A stretch of 64,000 bases of DNA from Tolypothrix sp. PCC 7712 (GTDB taxonomy: Bacteria > Cyanobacteriota > Cyanobacteriia > Cyanobacteriales > Nostocaceae), in assembly GCF_025860405.1 (NCBI RefSeq), contig NZ_CP063785.1, positions 4,650,001 to 4,714,000 of the forward strand, written 5' to 3'. Of this stretch, positions 36,340 through 45,358 are shown piece by piece. Positions within the stretch are counted from its first letter, which is position 1. Each line of letters opens with the position of its first letter. Both the position numbers and the translations under genes were made by a program. The notes below the pieces were generated by a model. That model was not told where the DNA came from, did not search any database, and saw only the letters and a list, made by a program, of their open reading frames with translations.

Positions 36340-37518
36340 ATGCCATTGCATGGTAGCAACAGAACTGCAAACAATGTAATTTTATTAACCATCATCTTTT
36401 TCGCGATTGAATTCTTAGATGAGGTGATTGATGGCTTGTGTGGTGCGGCTTGGCCGTTAATTCGCCATGACCTAAATCTTGATTACGTGCAAGTAGGAAT
36501 GTTACTGACAATACCCAATACTATCAGTAGCTTAATTGAGCCGATAGTAGGTATATGGGGAGATATTGGGAAGCGGCGACAATTAATTTTGGGTGGAGGA
36601 GTGAGTTTTGCGATCGCACTCCTCCTTTTAAGCCAGAGCTATAATTTTTCATTATTATTAGCAGCCTTTGTGCTGTTTTATCCCGCATCTGGTTGCTTTG
36701 TCAGTCTTTCTCAAGCCACTCTCATGGATATTGAACCGACGCGCCACGAACAAAATATGGCACGTTGGGCATTAGCTGGTTCTGTGGGAAATGTAATTGG
36801 CCCCTTAATTTTAGGTGGCGCTGTCGCATTAAATCAAAGTTGGCGAAGTGCGTTTTTGGCATTGGCGCTGTTGACGCTGTTACTTGTAGGAATGCTAAGG
36901 CAATTTCCTATCAAAACTGTACCTTCCCACATTGATGAACCACTGCATAGCTTCCAGGATGGAATAGCTAATACCCTGACAGCATTAAAACGGCGTAAAG
37001 TTCTCCTGTGGTTAACTTTATTGCAATTTTCAGATTTAATGCTAGATATTTTGCGTAGCTTTTTAGCACTGTACTTTGTTGATATAGTTGGTGCAGATAA
37101 TACGCAAGCAAGTTTTGCTGTCACTGTTTGGTTAGGGTTTGGCTTGCTGGGAGATTTCTTACTCATCCCTTTACTAGAAAAATTGAAGGGATTGCATTAT
37201 TTAAAACTCAGCGCCACAATTGTTTTGTGTCTTTACCCAATTTTTTTGCTGGTACCAAACACAAATATCAAATTAGTCATTCTTGGTTTATTGGGTTTCT
37301 GTAATGCTGGTTGGTATTCAATTCTGCAAGGACAATTATACACAGCCATGCCAGGACAAAGTGGTACAGTCATGACGCTAAATAATTTATTTGGTTTAGT
37401 TGGTGGTTTAATACCGTTGGTGTTGGGTTTAGTTGCTCAATATTATGGTTTACAAACCACTATGTGGTTGTTACTCGCCGCACCTATCACCTTACTCATT
37501 GCACTATTTACCGTTTAA
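36340..37518 (+). CDS. MFS transporter
   Basis: 392-residue polytopic membrane protein of the major facilitator superfamily with about twelve hydrophobic helices. The first-half signature between helices 2 and 3 is recognisable as GIWGDIGKRRQLILGGG (G-x-x-x-D-x-x-G-R-R). The N-terminal part (FFAIEFLDEVIDGLCGAAWPLIRHDL) resembles sugar- and drug-efflux members. It is a single gene followed by the second composite palindromic repeat. Substrate and direction are not predictable from sequence. Confidence 0.9.
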   Translation: MPLHGSNRTANNVILLTIIFFAIEFLDEVIDGLCGAAWPLIRHDLNLDYVQVGMLLTIPNTISSLIEPIVGIWGDIGKRRQLILGGGVSFAIALLLLSQSYNFSLLLAAFVLFYPASGCFVSLSQATLMDIEPTRHEQNMARWALAGSVGNVIGPLILGGAVALNQSWRSAFLALALLTLLLVGMLRQFPIKTVPSHIDEPLHSFQDGIANTLTALKRRKVLLWLTLLQFSDLMLDILRSFLALYFVDIVGADNTQASFAVTVWLGFGLLGDFLLIPLLEKLKGLHYLKLSATIVLCLYPIFLLVPNTNIKLVILGLLGFCNAGWYSILQGQLYTAMPGQSGTVMTLNNLFGLVGGLIPLVLGLVAQYYGLQTTMWLLLAAPITLLIALFTV

Positions 37519-37524
37519 TTTTAA

Positions 37525-37827
37525 ATACCAAAAACAAATGTTTGCGACACATCAATATATTCTAGAGGGCAAGGCAGTGCCCAGTGGTGTCAACTTAACG
37601 CGAAACCCGCTTGGTTGAAAGGTTTCCGCCCTCACCCCCAGCCCCTCTCCCACAGGGAGAAGGGAGCAAGAGATTTAGTTCCCCTTCTCCAGGGGGAGAA
37701 GGGGTTAGGGGATGAGGGCGCGAGGTATTTGTACAACGCCCGCCCTATATCGCTTTTAGCTTAAGTTGACACCACTATGCAGTGCCTTGCCCCTACAATC
37801 TGTCGCATTCTTTTTTCAAATTGGTAT
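37525..37827. repeat. Composite palindromic repeat, copy 2 (outer element)
   Basis: Second copy of the element at 12586-12890, starting seven bases after the MFS stop codon. Outer ends ATACC and GGTAT are inverted, as are GGGCAAGGCAGTGCC and GCAGTGCCTTGCCC further in. It is interrupted at the centre by the 186-bp inner element. Confidence 0.8.
37587..37772. mobile_element. 186-bp MITE-like element, copy 2
   Basis: Same length as copy 1 (12650-12835), with the same 12-bp terminal inverted repeats. In this copy the match extends outwards to 16 bases (AGTGGTGTCAACTTAA at 37583-37598, TTAAGTTGACACCACT at 37761-37776). No ORF of its own. Confidence 0.75.
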
Positions 37828-37844
37828 TACTTTATAAATAACCT

Positions 37845-37873
37845 CTAAAGGCATAACATTGTTGTGCCTTTAG
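37845..37873. terminator. Hairpin between convergent MFS and methyltransferase genes
   Basis: 9-bp perfect stem CTAAAGGCA / TGCCTTTAG in the gap between two convergent genes. A weak T-rich run follows on the + strand. It may act as a bidirectional terminator. Confidence 0.5.
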
Positions 37874-37921
37874 CTATATATTTCATTTACCTAAACAACA
37901 GTGTATGGGTAAGCTGATTAT

Positions 37922-38647
37922 CTAAAATTTGCCCAGCCAACCGCCAAACACTGCTAAACCATAGTATTTCCAAGGTACTGCGACTGTTAAAAACCCTGCT
38001 TGTCTGAGCATTTGTAAATGAGCATCCACAGAAGCTAATTGGTCTTGGCTTGAGTAGCCCTGTGTAGTAGTTGTACCCACCTTAGCACGAACCTCCGCCA
38101 GGGTTTTCCCCTGTTGATTAGCCCATTCCTCTCGCGCTGCTTTGTATACTTCCACCAAGGCAGGTGATTCCGGTAGGATAGGATCAGCATTCCAAAAACA
38201 ACCATTAGGACTCAAGCTAGCAGCAATTTGCTGAAATAACTTAAATTTCATCTCATCTTGGAGATGATGAATTGCTAGAGAAGAAACACAGGCATCAAAT
38301 TCCTTACCTGCAGCAAATTTTTCTGGATTATTTGCCCATTCGCCAAAATCAGCTTGTACACAACTCCACCGATTTTGATATCCGGCTGTGACAATTTTAC
38401 TTTGAGCAAATTGCAACATCCGAGGTGAGTAATCTAGGGCAATAACTTGAGCATTAGGGCAACGTTGAAGTATTTTTAAACTCAGTTCCCCTGTGCCACA
38501 GCCTAATTCTAAGACGCGAAGAGTAGTAGAAGGCAGACAACGGGTAATTACCTCCAGCATTTCGTCATAGCGCGGTAATAGCTGACGAATCCCTGTATCA
38601 AAATCAGCAGTGTTGGCAAATACTTCACCGGGAAATAGTTGTTGCAT
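37922..38647 (-). CDS. Class I SAM-dependent methyltransferase
   Basis: 241 residues with a Rossmann methyltransferase core. Motif I is VLELGCGTGELSLKIL (about 45-60), motif II VIALDYSPRMLQFAQ, motif post-I WSCVQADFGEW, and the motif IV region FDACVSSLAIHHLQDEMKF. The layout is close to ubiquinone/menaquinone-type or trans-aconitate-type small methyltransferases. No neighbour identifies the substrate; CrtO is upstream on the same strand, 194 bases away, with a palindrome between. Confidence 0.9.
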   Translation of the reverse strand: MQQLFPGEVFANTADFDTGIRQLLPRYDEMLEVITRCLPSTTLRVLELGCGTGELSLKILQRCPNAQVIALDYSPRMLQFAQSKIVTAGYQNRWSCVQADFGEWANNPEKFAAGKEFDACVSSLAIHHLQDEMKFKLFQQIAASLSPNGCFWNADPILPESPALVEVYKAAREEWANQQGKTLAEVRAKVGTTTTQGYSSQDQLASVDAHLQMLRQAGFLTVAVPWKYYGLAVFGGWLGKF

Positions 38648-38778
38648 ATCGCTGGTGTCAGATGTTGCATCTATGCATCAATATTAAAGCATGATGACCT
38701 GATTAGCTTGTTTCCTAAAAATCGCGAATCCTTTACACCACAATGATAATATTTGCGATCGCACTTCTTTGAGTTTAT

Positions 38779-38810
38779 TAGGGTGCGTTAACGCAGTGTG
38801 ACGCACCCTA
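38779..38810. repeat. TAGGGTGCGT palindrome
   Basis: Perfect 10-bp inverted repeat (TAGGGTGCGT / ACGCACCCTA) with a 12-base loop, a common dispersed cyanobacterial palindrome. No T-run, so it is not a clear terminator for the crtO-like gene it follows. Confidence 0.65.
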
Positions 38811-38841
38811 CGAGGATGGAAAAATTTATTTGGAGTCTTCC

Positions 38842-40536
38842 CTAAATAATTCCAAATACTGAGCCGACAGTAGACTTAATTGAATCTCTGGCATCCTTTA
38901 AAGTTTGGGCTATAGGATGTTTAGTTTGTAAGAATACCCGCGCACAATTACGTCCCGGCATACCAGAAATTGAACCACCTGGATGTGTACCAGCACCAGT
39001 TAAAAAGAGATTATCAATTGGTGTTTTGTAGTTGGCTATTTCTGGCAAGGGGCGGAAAAATACCATTTGATCTAATGTCATATCAATGTGGTAATAATTT
39101 CCTTTATAAGCACCTAATCTTTCGCCTAATTCTGCAGGACTTTCAACACGACGGGCGATAGTTGCTGTTTTGACGTTTGGTGCATAGGTTGCTAACTTAT
39201 CAACTACCCTATCTGCTACTTGATTTTTTAATTCATCTGTCCAACCTGTACCTTTTAAGCCTGTACCTTCTGCACCAGCAATTTGATAGGGAGCAAAAAA
39301 TTCAATCCATACTGTATGCTTACCTGGTGGTGCTAATGTGGGATCTAAAGCGCTAGGCATGACTACATACATTGAGGGATCGGAATCTGGGATTTCTCCT
39401 AAAGTACATTTGCTATGCGCTTGTTCAACGTGAGCTACAGAATCAGCAATTAAGATAGAACCGATGAGATATTCATCTTTGTGTTGATGGTAAGGAAAAC
39501 GCAGGGGTTCATCTAAGGCTAAATCTATTTTGAGAATAGTTTCATTATTGTTAACAATGCGGCGTTCTAATCTTTCCCACAAATCTGGATCGACTGCATC
39601 AATATCAGTTTTATCAGTCATTTGCAAGAATAAACGCTTGGCATCAATATTAGAAATTACTCCATATTTAGCGCGATATTCTTTGCCGCCAGCAACGCGT
39701 ACCCCTACTGCTTTTTTATCATCAATCAACACTTTTTCTACGTGCTGGTCTGTGAGAATTACGCCGCCTTTACTTGTAACTAAATTCACCAAAGCTTTGA
39801 CAAGTGCGCCAGTACCACCGCGAGGTCTAGCCATACCAGGATTGTGACGCATTGCCATCATAATTGCACCAATCGCAATGGTTTTTTGGGATGGTGGCGC
39901 ACCCAGTTCTGCTGCTAGCCTCGCTAAGGGTGCTTTGAGAAACTCTTCATCAAACCATTCGTTAAGTAAATCTTCTGCGCTAGTCATCATGTTGCGAATA
40001 AAGTCCAGCGTTTTATTCGGAGAACCAATGACAGAAAATAAATCTTTGATTTTCGTGATGTCGTAATTACCAACAATATCAATAATCGACTTTGGAGGAG
40101 CATTAAACATGGGAATCATGGCACCTAATGCTCGTTGCCAATAGTCGGTAAATTCGGCGTATTTTTTAGCATCACGTTCGTTATAACGCGCGATTTCTGC
40201 ACAGGTTTTTTCGAGAGATTTGTGCGCTAAAAAATATTTACCATCTGGATGGGGACAGAATACTACTGGATCGCATTCCAGATATTCCAAACCATATTTT
40301 TCTAATTCTAATTCTTCAACAACTGGCCCTAAATGTATAAATTCGTGGTCAATAGCACACAAATTAAATTTAAATCCAGGTGCTTCTTGGGGTAAACATT
40401 CTTCAGTGGTAGCTGCACCACCAGGAACAGAACGCTTTTCTAATAGCAGGACACTATAGCCAGCTTTTAGTAAATATGCAGCACATACTAAACCGTTATG
40501 TCCTGCACCAATAATCACAACATCGTACTCTTGCAT
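38842..40536 (-). CDS. crtO: CrtO-type beta-carotene ketolase / phytoene desaturase-like oxidoreductase
   Basis: 564-residue FAD-dependent oxidoreductase of the phytoene desaturase group. The FAD-binding start is YDVVIIGAGHNGLVCAAYLLKAGYSVLLLEKR with GGAATT after it. The C-terminal dinucleotide-site block reads NLFLTGAGTHPGGSISGMPGRNCARVFL. Size, the PGGSISGMPG end and the central PRGGTGALVKALV block match CrtO ketolases, which add 4-keto groups to carotenoids and lead to echinenone in cyanobacteria. Related RDH/CrtO-like proteins of other function share the same motifs, so the symbol is probable, not certain. The gene is monocistronic in appearance. Confidence 0.8.
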   Translation of the reverse strand: MQEYDVVIIGAGHNGLVCAAYLLKAGYSVLLLEKRSVPGGAATTEECLPQEAPGFKFNLCAIDHEFIHLGPVVEELELEKYGLEYLECDPVVFCPHPDGKYFLAHKSLEKTCAEIARYNERDAKKYAEFTDYWQRALGAMIPMFNAPPKSIIDIVGNYDITKIKDLFSVIGSPNKTLDFIRNMMTSAEDLLNEWFDEEFLKAPLARLAAELGAPPSQKTIAIGAIMMAMRHNPGMARPRGGTGALVKALVNLVTSKGGVILTDQHVEKVLIDDKKAVGVRVAGGKEYRAKYGVISNIDAKRLFLQMTDKTDIDAVDPDLWERLERRIVNNNETILKIDLALDEPLRFPYHQHKDEYLIGSILIADSVAHVEQAHSKCTLGEIPDSDPSMYVVMPSALDPTLAPPGKHTVWIEFFAPYQIAGAEGTGLKGTGWTDELKNQVADRVVDKLATYAPNVKTATIARRVESPAELGERLGAYKGNYYHIDMTLDQMVFFRPLPEIANYKTPIDNLFLTGAGTHPGGSISGMPGRNCARVFLQTKHPIAQTLKDARDSIKSTVGSVFGII

Positions 40537-40616
40537 ATTTGTAATTTAGAAATGGTGTAGCTTGAATAAATTTACAACACTAATAGTGAAAAAAACCTCG
40601 GTTAGCAGCTTTCTTT

Positions 40617-41378
40617 TTATTGAGGAGAAAGCAGAGAATCTGTTGAGGGAATTTGATTGACATGGGCTTTGACTAGCATAATGATATTATCTGCCTGTAC
40701 TTTCATATCTTTAATGCTTAATAGCATATTTTGCCATTCAAAATATGGTAATTGCAGCATTTCTTTTACCTTTTGCATTAATGCTGCTATGAGATTGACT
40801 GACAAACCATCTCCCTGATTACAGTTGAAGCTCTCTAAGAGTAAAGGTTGTGAATGGGTGAATGGCTTAAGTCTCGCGGTAAAATCTAGTAAGCGGCTGT
40901 TTCCCAGTTCATTGAGCAGCACTTTTCCCCTGAATTCTATTTTACCGCTACCAGGTAGCAATAATTGCATTTCTTGCAGATTAAAATTGACAATTTCGCC
41001 ATCTACATTCAAATCCCAATTTTGTGATTGACTGCGAATTAAGTCAGAAGATAAAGCATGATTAATATCTGCTTCTGTCATGACAATTCGAGCGATCGCA
41101 TTTACTGGCTCGTTTAGTTCAATTTGTCCAAAAATTGCATTTAAAGGATTGACAGCAACGTTATCTGTTTTGACTTTTATTTCCTGTACACGGATGTCTT
41201 TTTGGAACACCAGACCTTGACCAGTTAGGGAAACTTCATCTACCTGTCCCTGAACAATTTTAAGTAGATCGGTTCGCACATCTACATCTATTTGTTCTAC
41301 TTCGTCCAACTGGTTGGATAGAGTATTTTCTGCCGCCTGTGATAATATATGCTCCTCCAACCTTTCCTTGTCTGGCAT
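40617..41378 (-). CDS. DUF2993 / LmeA-family protein
   Basis: 253 residues resembling DUF2993 (LmeA-like phospholipid-binding) proteins, common in cyanobacteria. It is built of beta-rich repeats: IDVDVRTDLLKIVQGQVDEVSLTGQGLVFQKDIRVQEIKV and NAIARIVMTEADINHALSSDLI are typical, with LLPGSGKIEFRGKVLLNE later. No signal peptide or membrane helix is seen, so it may act at the inner face of a membrane. A role in lipid or membrane-surface handling is inferred from the family only. Confidence 0.82.
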   Translation of the reverse strand: MPDKERLEEHILSQAAENTLSNQLDEVEQIDVDVRTDLLKIVQGQVDEVSLTGQGLVFQKDIRVQEIKVKTDNVAVNPLNAIFGQIELNEPVNAIARIVMTEADINHALSSDLIRSQSQNWDLNVDGEIVNFNLQEMQLLLPGSGKIEFRGKVLLNELGNSRLLDFTARLKPFTHSQPLLLESFNCNQGDGLSVNLIAALMQKVKEMLQLPYFEWQNMLLSIKDMKVQADNIIMLVKAHVNQIPSTDSLLSPQ

Positions 41379-41399
41379 GAGTTCTTATACTCCTACTAT

Positions 41400-41970
41400 C
41401 CTCTTACCTACTCAATTTAATATTTGCAGAGTCAGGAAGGTATCTATAGTATGGTATATGCATCTAGGAAGATAGAAAACAATCTATCAAAATCAGATTT
41501 GTGTTGTAAAATTACTTGCACATAAATGAAATAGTCAATTATCGTCAGCAAATTATATATGAATTACCAAAAAAATCTGTTTTCTTGCAATAGAATATAT
41601 CATTAGTATGAAGATAAATCATTAATATATCTACAATTTGATAGATATTTTAAGTCAAAAATTATTTCTTTATAACAATCCTATTTTAGTTGTGAAAAAT
41701 ATCGGTTTTGGCTGTTGACTGTTAACCGTTAACAGTCAATATGCCAGATGATTTGATTTTTTCAAGCTTTAAGTGTAAATATTCATCAGCAGTTGAGCGT
41801 GTAGCTATACCAAAAATTTTGGGGTCTTTGTCAGCATCCCTATATTCCCCCATATTCAACAATAAGCAAAAAGTGAACAATTTTTGACCTGGAAGATGAG
41901 CAATAGGACAAGACAGACTACAACTATCGATTCAGAAAACAGTAGTTTGTCAAGTACAAAGAGGTCAAAA
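41400..41970. other. Intergenic region without recognised gene
   Basis: AT-rich spacer. It includes a short TTGACTG/TTAACCG repeat (41708-41740). A frame open from 41884 continues into the next gene but lacks a ribosome site. Promoters of the divergent DUF2993 gene and the 41971 gene must lie here. Confidence 0.5.
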
Positions 41971-42444
41971 ATGATTCGTCACATTTCGATTCCTGCTGCT
42001 AATCCCCGTCACGTTGCGGAAGCGATCGCTGAACTTTGGGGAGGACGTGTTGTACCATTCCCTAGTCATGGCGATAGTTATATGGCTATGGCTTGGGATG
42101 CTAGAGGAACAATGATTGAGGTTTATCCACTAGGTACAGAATTGGTTCCTGGTAATGGTAATGCTGAAGTGGAGTTTCGAGACACTAATTCTTCTAGCCA
42201 GTTTCAAGCAGTACACGCAGCTATTGATGTACCTACAAGCCAAGAACAAATTTTTGCAATTGCAGCACGTGAAGGTTGGCGTGTGGTACGTTGCGATCGC
42301 GGCGGATTTTTTGAAGTCATAGAATTATGGGTTGAAAACCGTCTGTTATTAGAATTGTTAACCCCAGAACTAGCGGCTAAATACACCAATTTTATGCAAC
42401 CACAGTCATTAGAACAGCTTGTTGCGGCTATGGGTGTGGGTTAA
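41971..42444 (+). CDS. Conserved hypothetical protein (VOC-like fold possible)
   Basis: 157 residues from ATG 41971, preceded by GAGG at 41961-41964. The open frame reaches back to 41884, but its first 29 residues look like leader. It starts MIRHISIPAANPRHVAEAIAELWGGRVVPFPSHGDSY and later has AVHAAIDVPTSQEQIFAIAAREGW and EVIELWVENRLLLELLTP. The paired beta-alpha-beta segments (HISIPA and HAAIDVP) suggest a glyoxalase/VOC-like arrangement with His and Glu at the metal-site positions. No enzyme can be named. It is followed by a purine-rich low-complexity tract. Confidence 0.65.
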   Translation: MIRHISIPAANPRHVAEAIAELWGGRVVPFPSHGDSYMAMAWDARGTMIEVYPLGTELVPGNGNAEVEFRDTNSSSQFQAVHAAIDVPTSQEQIFAIAAREGWRVVRCDRGGFFEVIELWVENRLLLELLTPELAAKYTNFMQPQSLEQLVAAMGVG

Positions 42445-42447
42445 AGA

Positions 42448-42530
42448 GATGGGGAATGGGGAATGGGGAAGGGGGAAAGGGGAAGGGGGAAAGGGGAAGG
42501 GGGAAAGGTGAAAGGGGAAAGGGGAAATAC
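42448..42530. repeat. Purine-rich GGGGAAGGGGGAAA tract
   Basis: About 80 bases of GGGAATGGGGAA / GGGGGAAA units, strongly strand-biased. Several overlapping frames cross it, but they are low-complexity and not genes. Confidence 0.8.
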
Positions 42531-42743
42531 CAAATCTTTCTCTCTTTTACCGACTTCTGCAAGAATTCGAGGGTTTCGCATTGCGAAACCCCTACGAAAA
42601 AAATATTTTTGCTGGAATTTTCATCAATTGATATCAGCACTTAGCTTTATTTTGCAGCTTGGTGGTAATTAATCTGCGCCTACACAGATCCAAGCGCAAT
42701 GAATCAACGTATATAACTTTAGCCTGGGAAGGAAACATATCAT

Positions 42744-44518
42744 ATGAGTCTTGGCGATTGTGTAATCAATGCTAGTAACTTATACTCTGATAAAATAGCG
42801 ATTCTGTTTGAGGATCAAGCTTGGAACTATCAAGACTTGAATGAGATTACAGACAAAATCGCTGCTTCCTTGATGAAAATGGGTGTTTCTCAAGGCGATC
42901 GCATTGCTATTCATCTATCAAATTGTCCAGAAATTGTCTTTTGTTACTACGCTTGCTTTAAAATTGGTGCGATCGCAGTTCCTCTCAACAATCGTTTGAA
43001 AGCACCGGAACTCGAATATATCCTCAATCACTGTCAAGCTAAAATCTGTATCAGCCAAGGAGATTTATTTGGGGAAATTCAGGCGATCCAAGAAAGTATT
43101 ACGAGTGTAGAAGCATACTTTGTATTGCGTAATAATTCTAGATTTCCTGATGTGCGTAATTTTGAGGAAATGTTACAACCACATAGAGGTAAGATAGAGT
43201 TTCCTAAGTTAGATGAAAGTGCGATCGCGGCAATTTTATACACTTCTGGTACCACAGCACGTCCTAAAGGCGTTACCCACACCCATAAATCTTTACTGAT
43301 TACAGCCGCATATCACAGCCAACAAACCAACTTAAGCAATGCAGATATTAGTGGTGTGATGTTACCTCTGTGTCATATCTTTGGTTTTGCCTTGCAAATG
43401 ATTGCATCTGTGAGTGTTGGTGCAACATTAGTAATTATCCCTCGTTTTGAGCCAGGATTAGTCTTGCAAAATCTCCAGCAACATGGTGTTACCAAACTTT
43501 ACGGACTACCAGTCATGTATAACGCTTTGGTGAACTATCCAGAAGTAGCTGCTTACCGTCTAGATAGTTTGCAACTTTGTTTTGCTGGTGGTGATGCAGT
43601 TCCCGCAACGTTACAACAAGGTTTTACCCGAATGGCACTAAGATAACGGCAAACCCATTACCTATAAGGCTTTTGGGTGTGGGGTGTCGGGTGTCGGGTG
43701 TAGTGAGTTGAAGATTTATTTATGTTGGCACTGATTTCTAGAAACTCTTTATTCTTCCCTACACCCTGCACCCTACCCCCAACACCCAGTCCAGGCAAGG
43801 ATTTCACTTTTTCTTAGTGCCATTCGGTTTTACCCAAATATTTGGTGTAGAAATTCTTGAAGGATGCGGGATGACAGAGGTAATTCCTTATAGCATGAAC
43901 CCTAACGATGCTAAACGCCTTGGTTCTATTGGGAAAGCTACAGAGGGAATGATGCTGCGAATAGTCAATGAAAACGGGGAAGATGTTCCTCAAGGTGAAA
44001 TTGGCGAAATTATTGTCAAAAGTGAAGCAATGATGCTTGGCTATTGGAATCAGCCAGAAGCTACCGCCGCTGTATTACAAGATGGCTGGTTATATACAGG
44101 TGATTTGGCTTGGATGGATGCAGATAATTATTACTGGTTTGTGAGCCGTAGAAAAGAAATTATCGTTCGGGGTGGTTCTAATATTTCGCCTTTAGAAGTG
44201 GAAGCAGTTTTATATCAACATCCATCTGTGAAAGAAGCCGCAGTTATTGGTGTACCCAATGCAAATTGTGGTGAAATTGTGCAAGCATTTGTCGTACTGA
44301 AAGCAGGATATGCCATTAGCAAAATAGAATTAAAGGAATTTATGAGCGACAGAATAGCAGCATTGTATCGCGTCATTCATCGCACTTATTTACAACCCGC
44401 ACCCACCCAAGAAACCGCCGCCGAGTTATTAGATTTACCCTTCAGCACCTACCGCCGTCATCTCAAAGCCGGAATGACGCGCATAGCAGAGATACTTTGG
44501 CAAAGGGAAATTAGTTAA
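42744..44518 (+). pseudogene. Acyl-adenylating enzyme (AMP-dependent ligase), disrupted by a MITE
   Basis: The first piece (42744-43646) has an adenylate-forming start (YSDKIAILFEDQAWNYQDL) and the A3 motif LYTSGTTARPKGVTHTH, then stops inside an inserted element. The second piece (frame of 43817) continues with GVEILEGCGMTE, YTGDLAWMD and SRRKEIIVRGGSNISPLEVE. Removing the 196-bp element and one 10-bp target copy restores one frame of 522 residues: QGFT then QIFGVEILEG. A second defect is at the end. After ELKEFMSDRIAAL the usual lysine-bearing A10 region is missing, and the protein switches to an unrelated tail (RTYLQPAPTQETAAELL, then DLPFSTYRRHLKAGMTRI) that looks like a helix-turn-helix ending of another cyanobacterial protein. 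AGGAAA precedes the start. It is probably inactive. Confidence 0.87.
43630..43825. mobile_element. 196-bp MITE inside the acyl-adenylating gene
   Basis: Terminal inverted repeats GAATGGCACTAAGA and TCTTAGTGCCATTC are perfect. It is flanked by perfect 10-bp direct repeats GGTTTTACCC (43620-43629 and 43826-43835), the target-site duplication. The inside contains GGGTGTCGGGTGTCGGG and the complementary TACACCCTGCACCC. It has no ORF. Confidence 0.92.
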
Positions 44519-44697
44519 TTGGGGTTTGTCATTTGTCATTTGTCATTTGTCATTTGGTAATGGGTAATTGGTAATTGGTAATGAGTAATGAGTAATGAGT
44601 AATGGCTATTCTTCCCTACACCTCTGCTTCCTCTGCTCCCTCTTCTTCCTCATCCCCCTCATCTCCCTCTTCTCCCAATCCCCAATCCCCAATCCAA
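44519..44697. repeat. Low-complexity dispersed repeat, copy 2 (inverted copy of 16678-16845)
   Basis: Contains four TTTGTCA repeats, TAATGAG heptamers, and a pyrimidine-rich run ending CCCAATCCCCAATCC. On the reverse strand it matches the tract between eboB and eboC closely. It has no gene. Confidence 0.75.
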
Positions 44698-44795
44698 ATG
44701 AACAAAAACTGAGCAGATTTTGAACTGGTGAGTAAACAACGAAGAAAGAGAAACTATGACTATCTAAAAGCAGATTTGCCAGGAGAAATTAAACC

Positions 44796-45170
44796 ATGAT
44801 CAAGAAACACCACGCTGTAATTGTAACTGCGATCGCAACTCTAGGAATCTTTACTAGCAGCACTTTACCTCTAAAAGCTTCCGCCCAAGAAGTTAGCGAC
44901 AATGATGTTCAGGAACTCAATCAAGCGCTAGAAGAATTAAACCAAGCGTTACAGGAACTCAATCAATCTCTGGAAGTTAGCCAAAAACCTTCTCAACCAC
45001 CTACTAATATCAATGCCAATCAATCAGCACCAAATCAACAAAATACAGCAAAAGGTAAACAATGCCGCACTGTATTGCAACCACGTACATTTTTTGGTAA
45101 TGGCGGATTGTATGGTGTGCCATCTGTCACTGTCCAGACATATACAGTTCCAGTCACAGTTTGCAACTAG
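44796..45170 (+). CDS. Small secreted protein with heptad-like repeat, unknown function
   Basis: 124 residues. Residues 1-30 form a signal peptide (KKHH, hydrophobic AVIVTAIATLGIF, then a likely cleavage after ASAQ). Residues 35-60 repeat QELNQALEELNQALQELNQSLE, a short coiled-coil-like stretch, followed by a Gln/Asn-rich linker and a conserved-looking C-terminal part (QCRTVLQPRTFFGNGGLYGVPSVTVQTY) with two Cys that could pair. AGGAGA precedes the ATG at a good distance. No known family was recognised; it is probably periplasmic or extracellular. Confidence 0.75.
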   Translation: MIKKHHAVIVTAIATLGIFTSSTLPLKASAQEVSDNDVQELNQALEELNQALQELNQSLEVSQKPSQPPTNINANQSAPNQQNTAKGKQCRTVLQPRTFFGNGGLYGVPSVTVQTYTVPVTVCN

Positions 45171-45358
45171 TACCGCAAGGCGGAATTCAAAATTCAAAAT
45201 TCAAAATTCAAAATGAATACAGCGTAAGCGTTTCGTGAGTTTAGAATGGTCTGCTTATTTACGCCGATTTGTACTAGCACTTAATTCTCATTCTTTCTCT
45301 CTCTGCGCCTCTGCGTGAGACTATTTTATACTTTCTCTTAACAGATAAAACAAAATCT

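Noticed and set aside
36169..36351. 60-residue - strand frame before the MFS gene
   Set aside because: No ribosome site, family or context, and it overlaps the MFS start.
39530..40459. Frames opposite the CrtO-like gene
   Set aside because: Antisense shadows of a well-supported CDS.
42428..42672. Three overlapping small frames after 42444
   Set aside because: They come from a purine-rich repeat.
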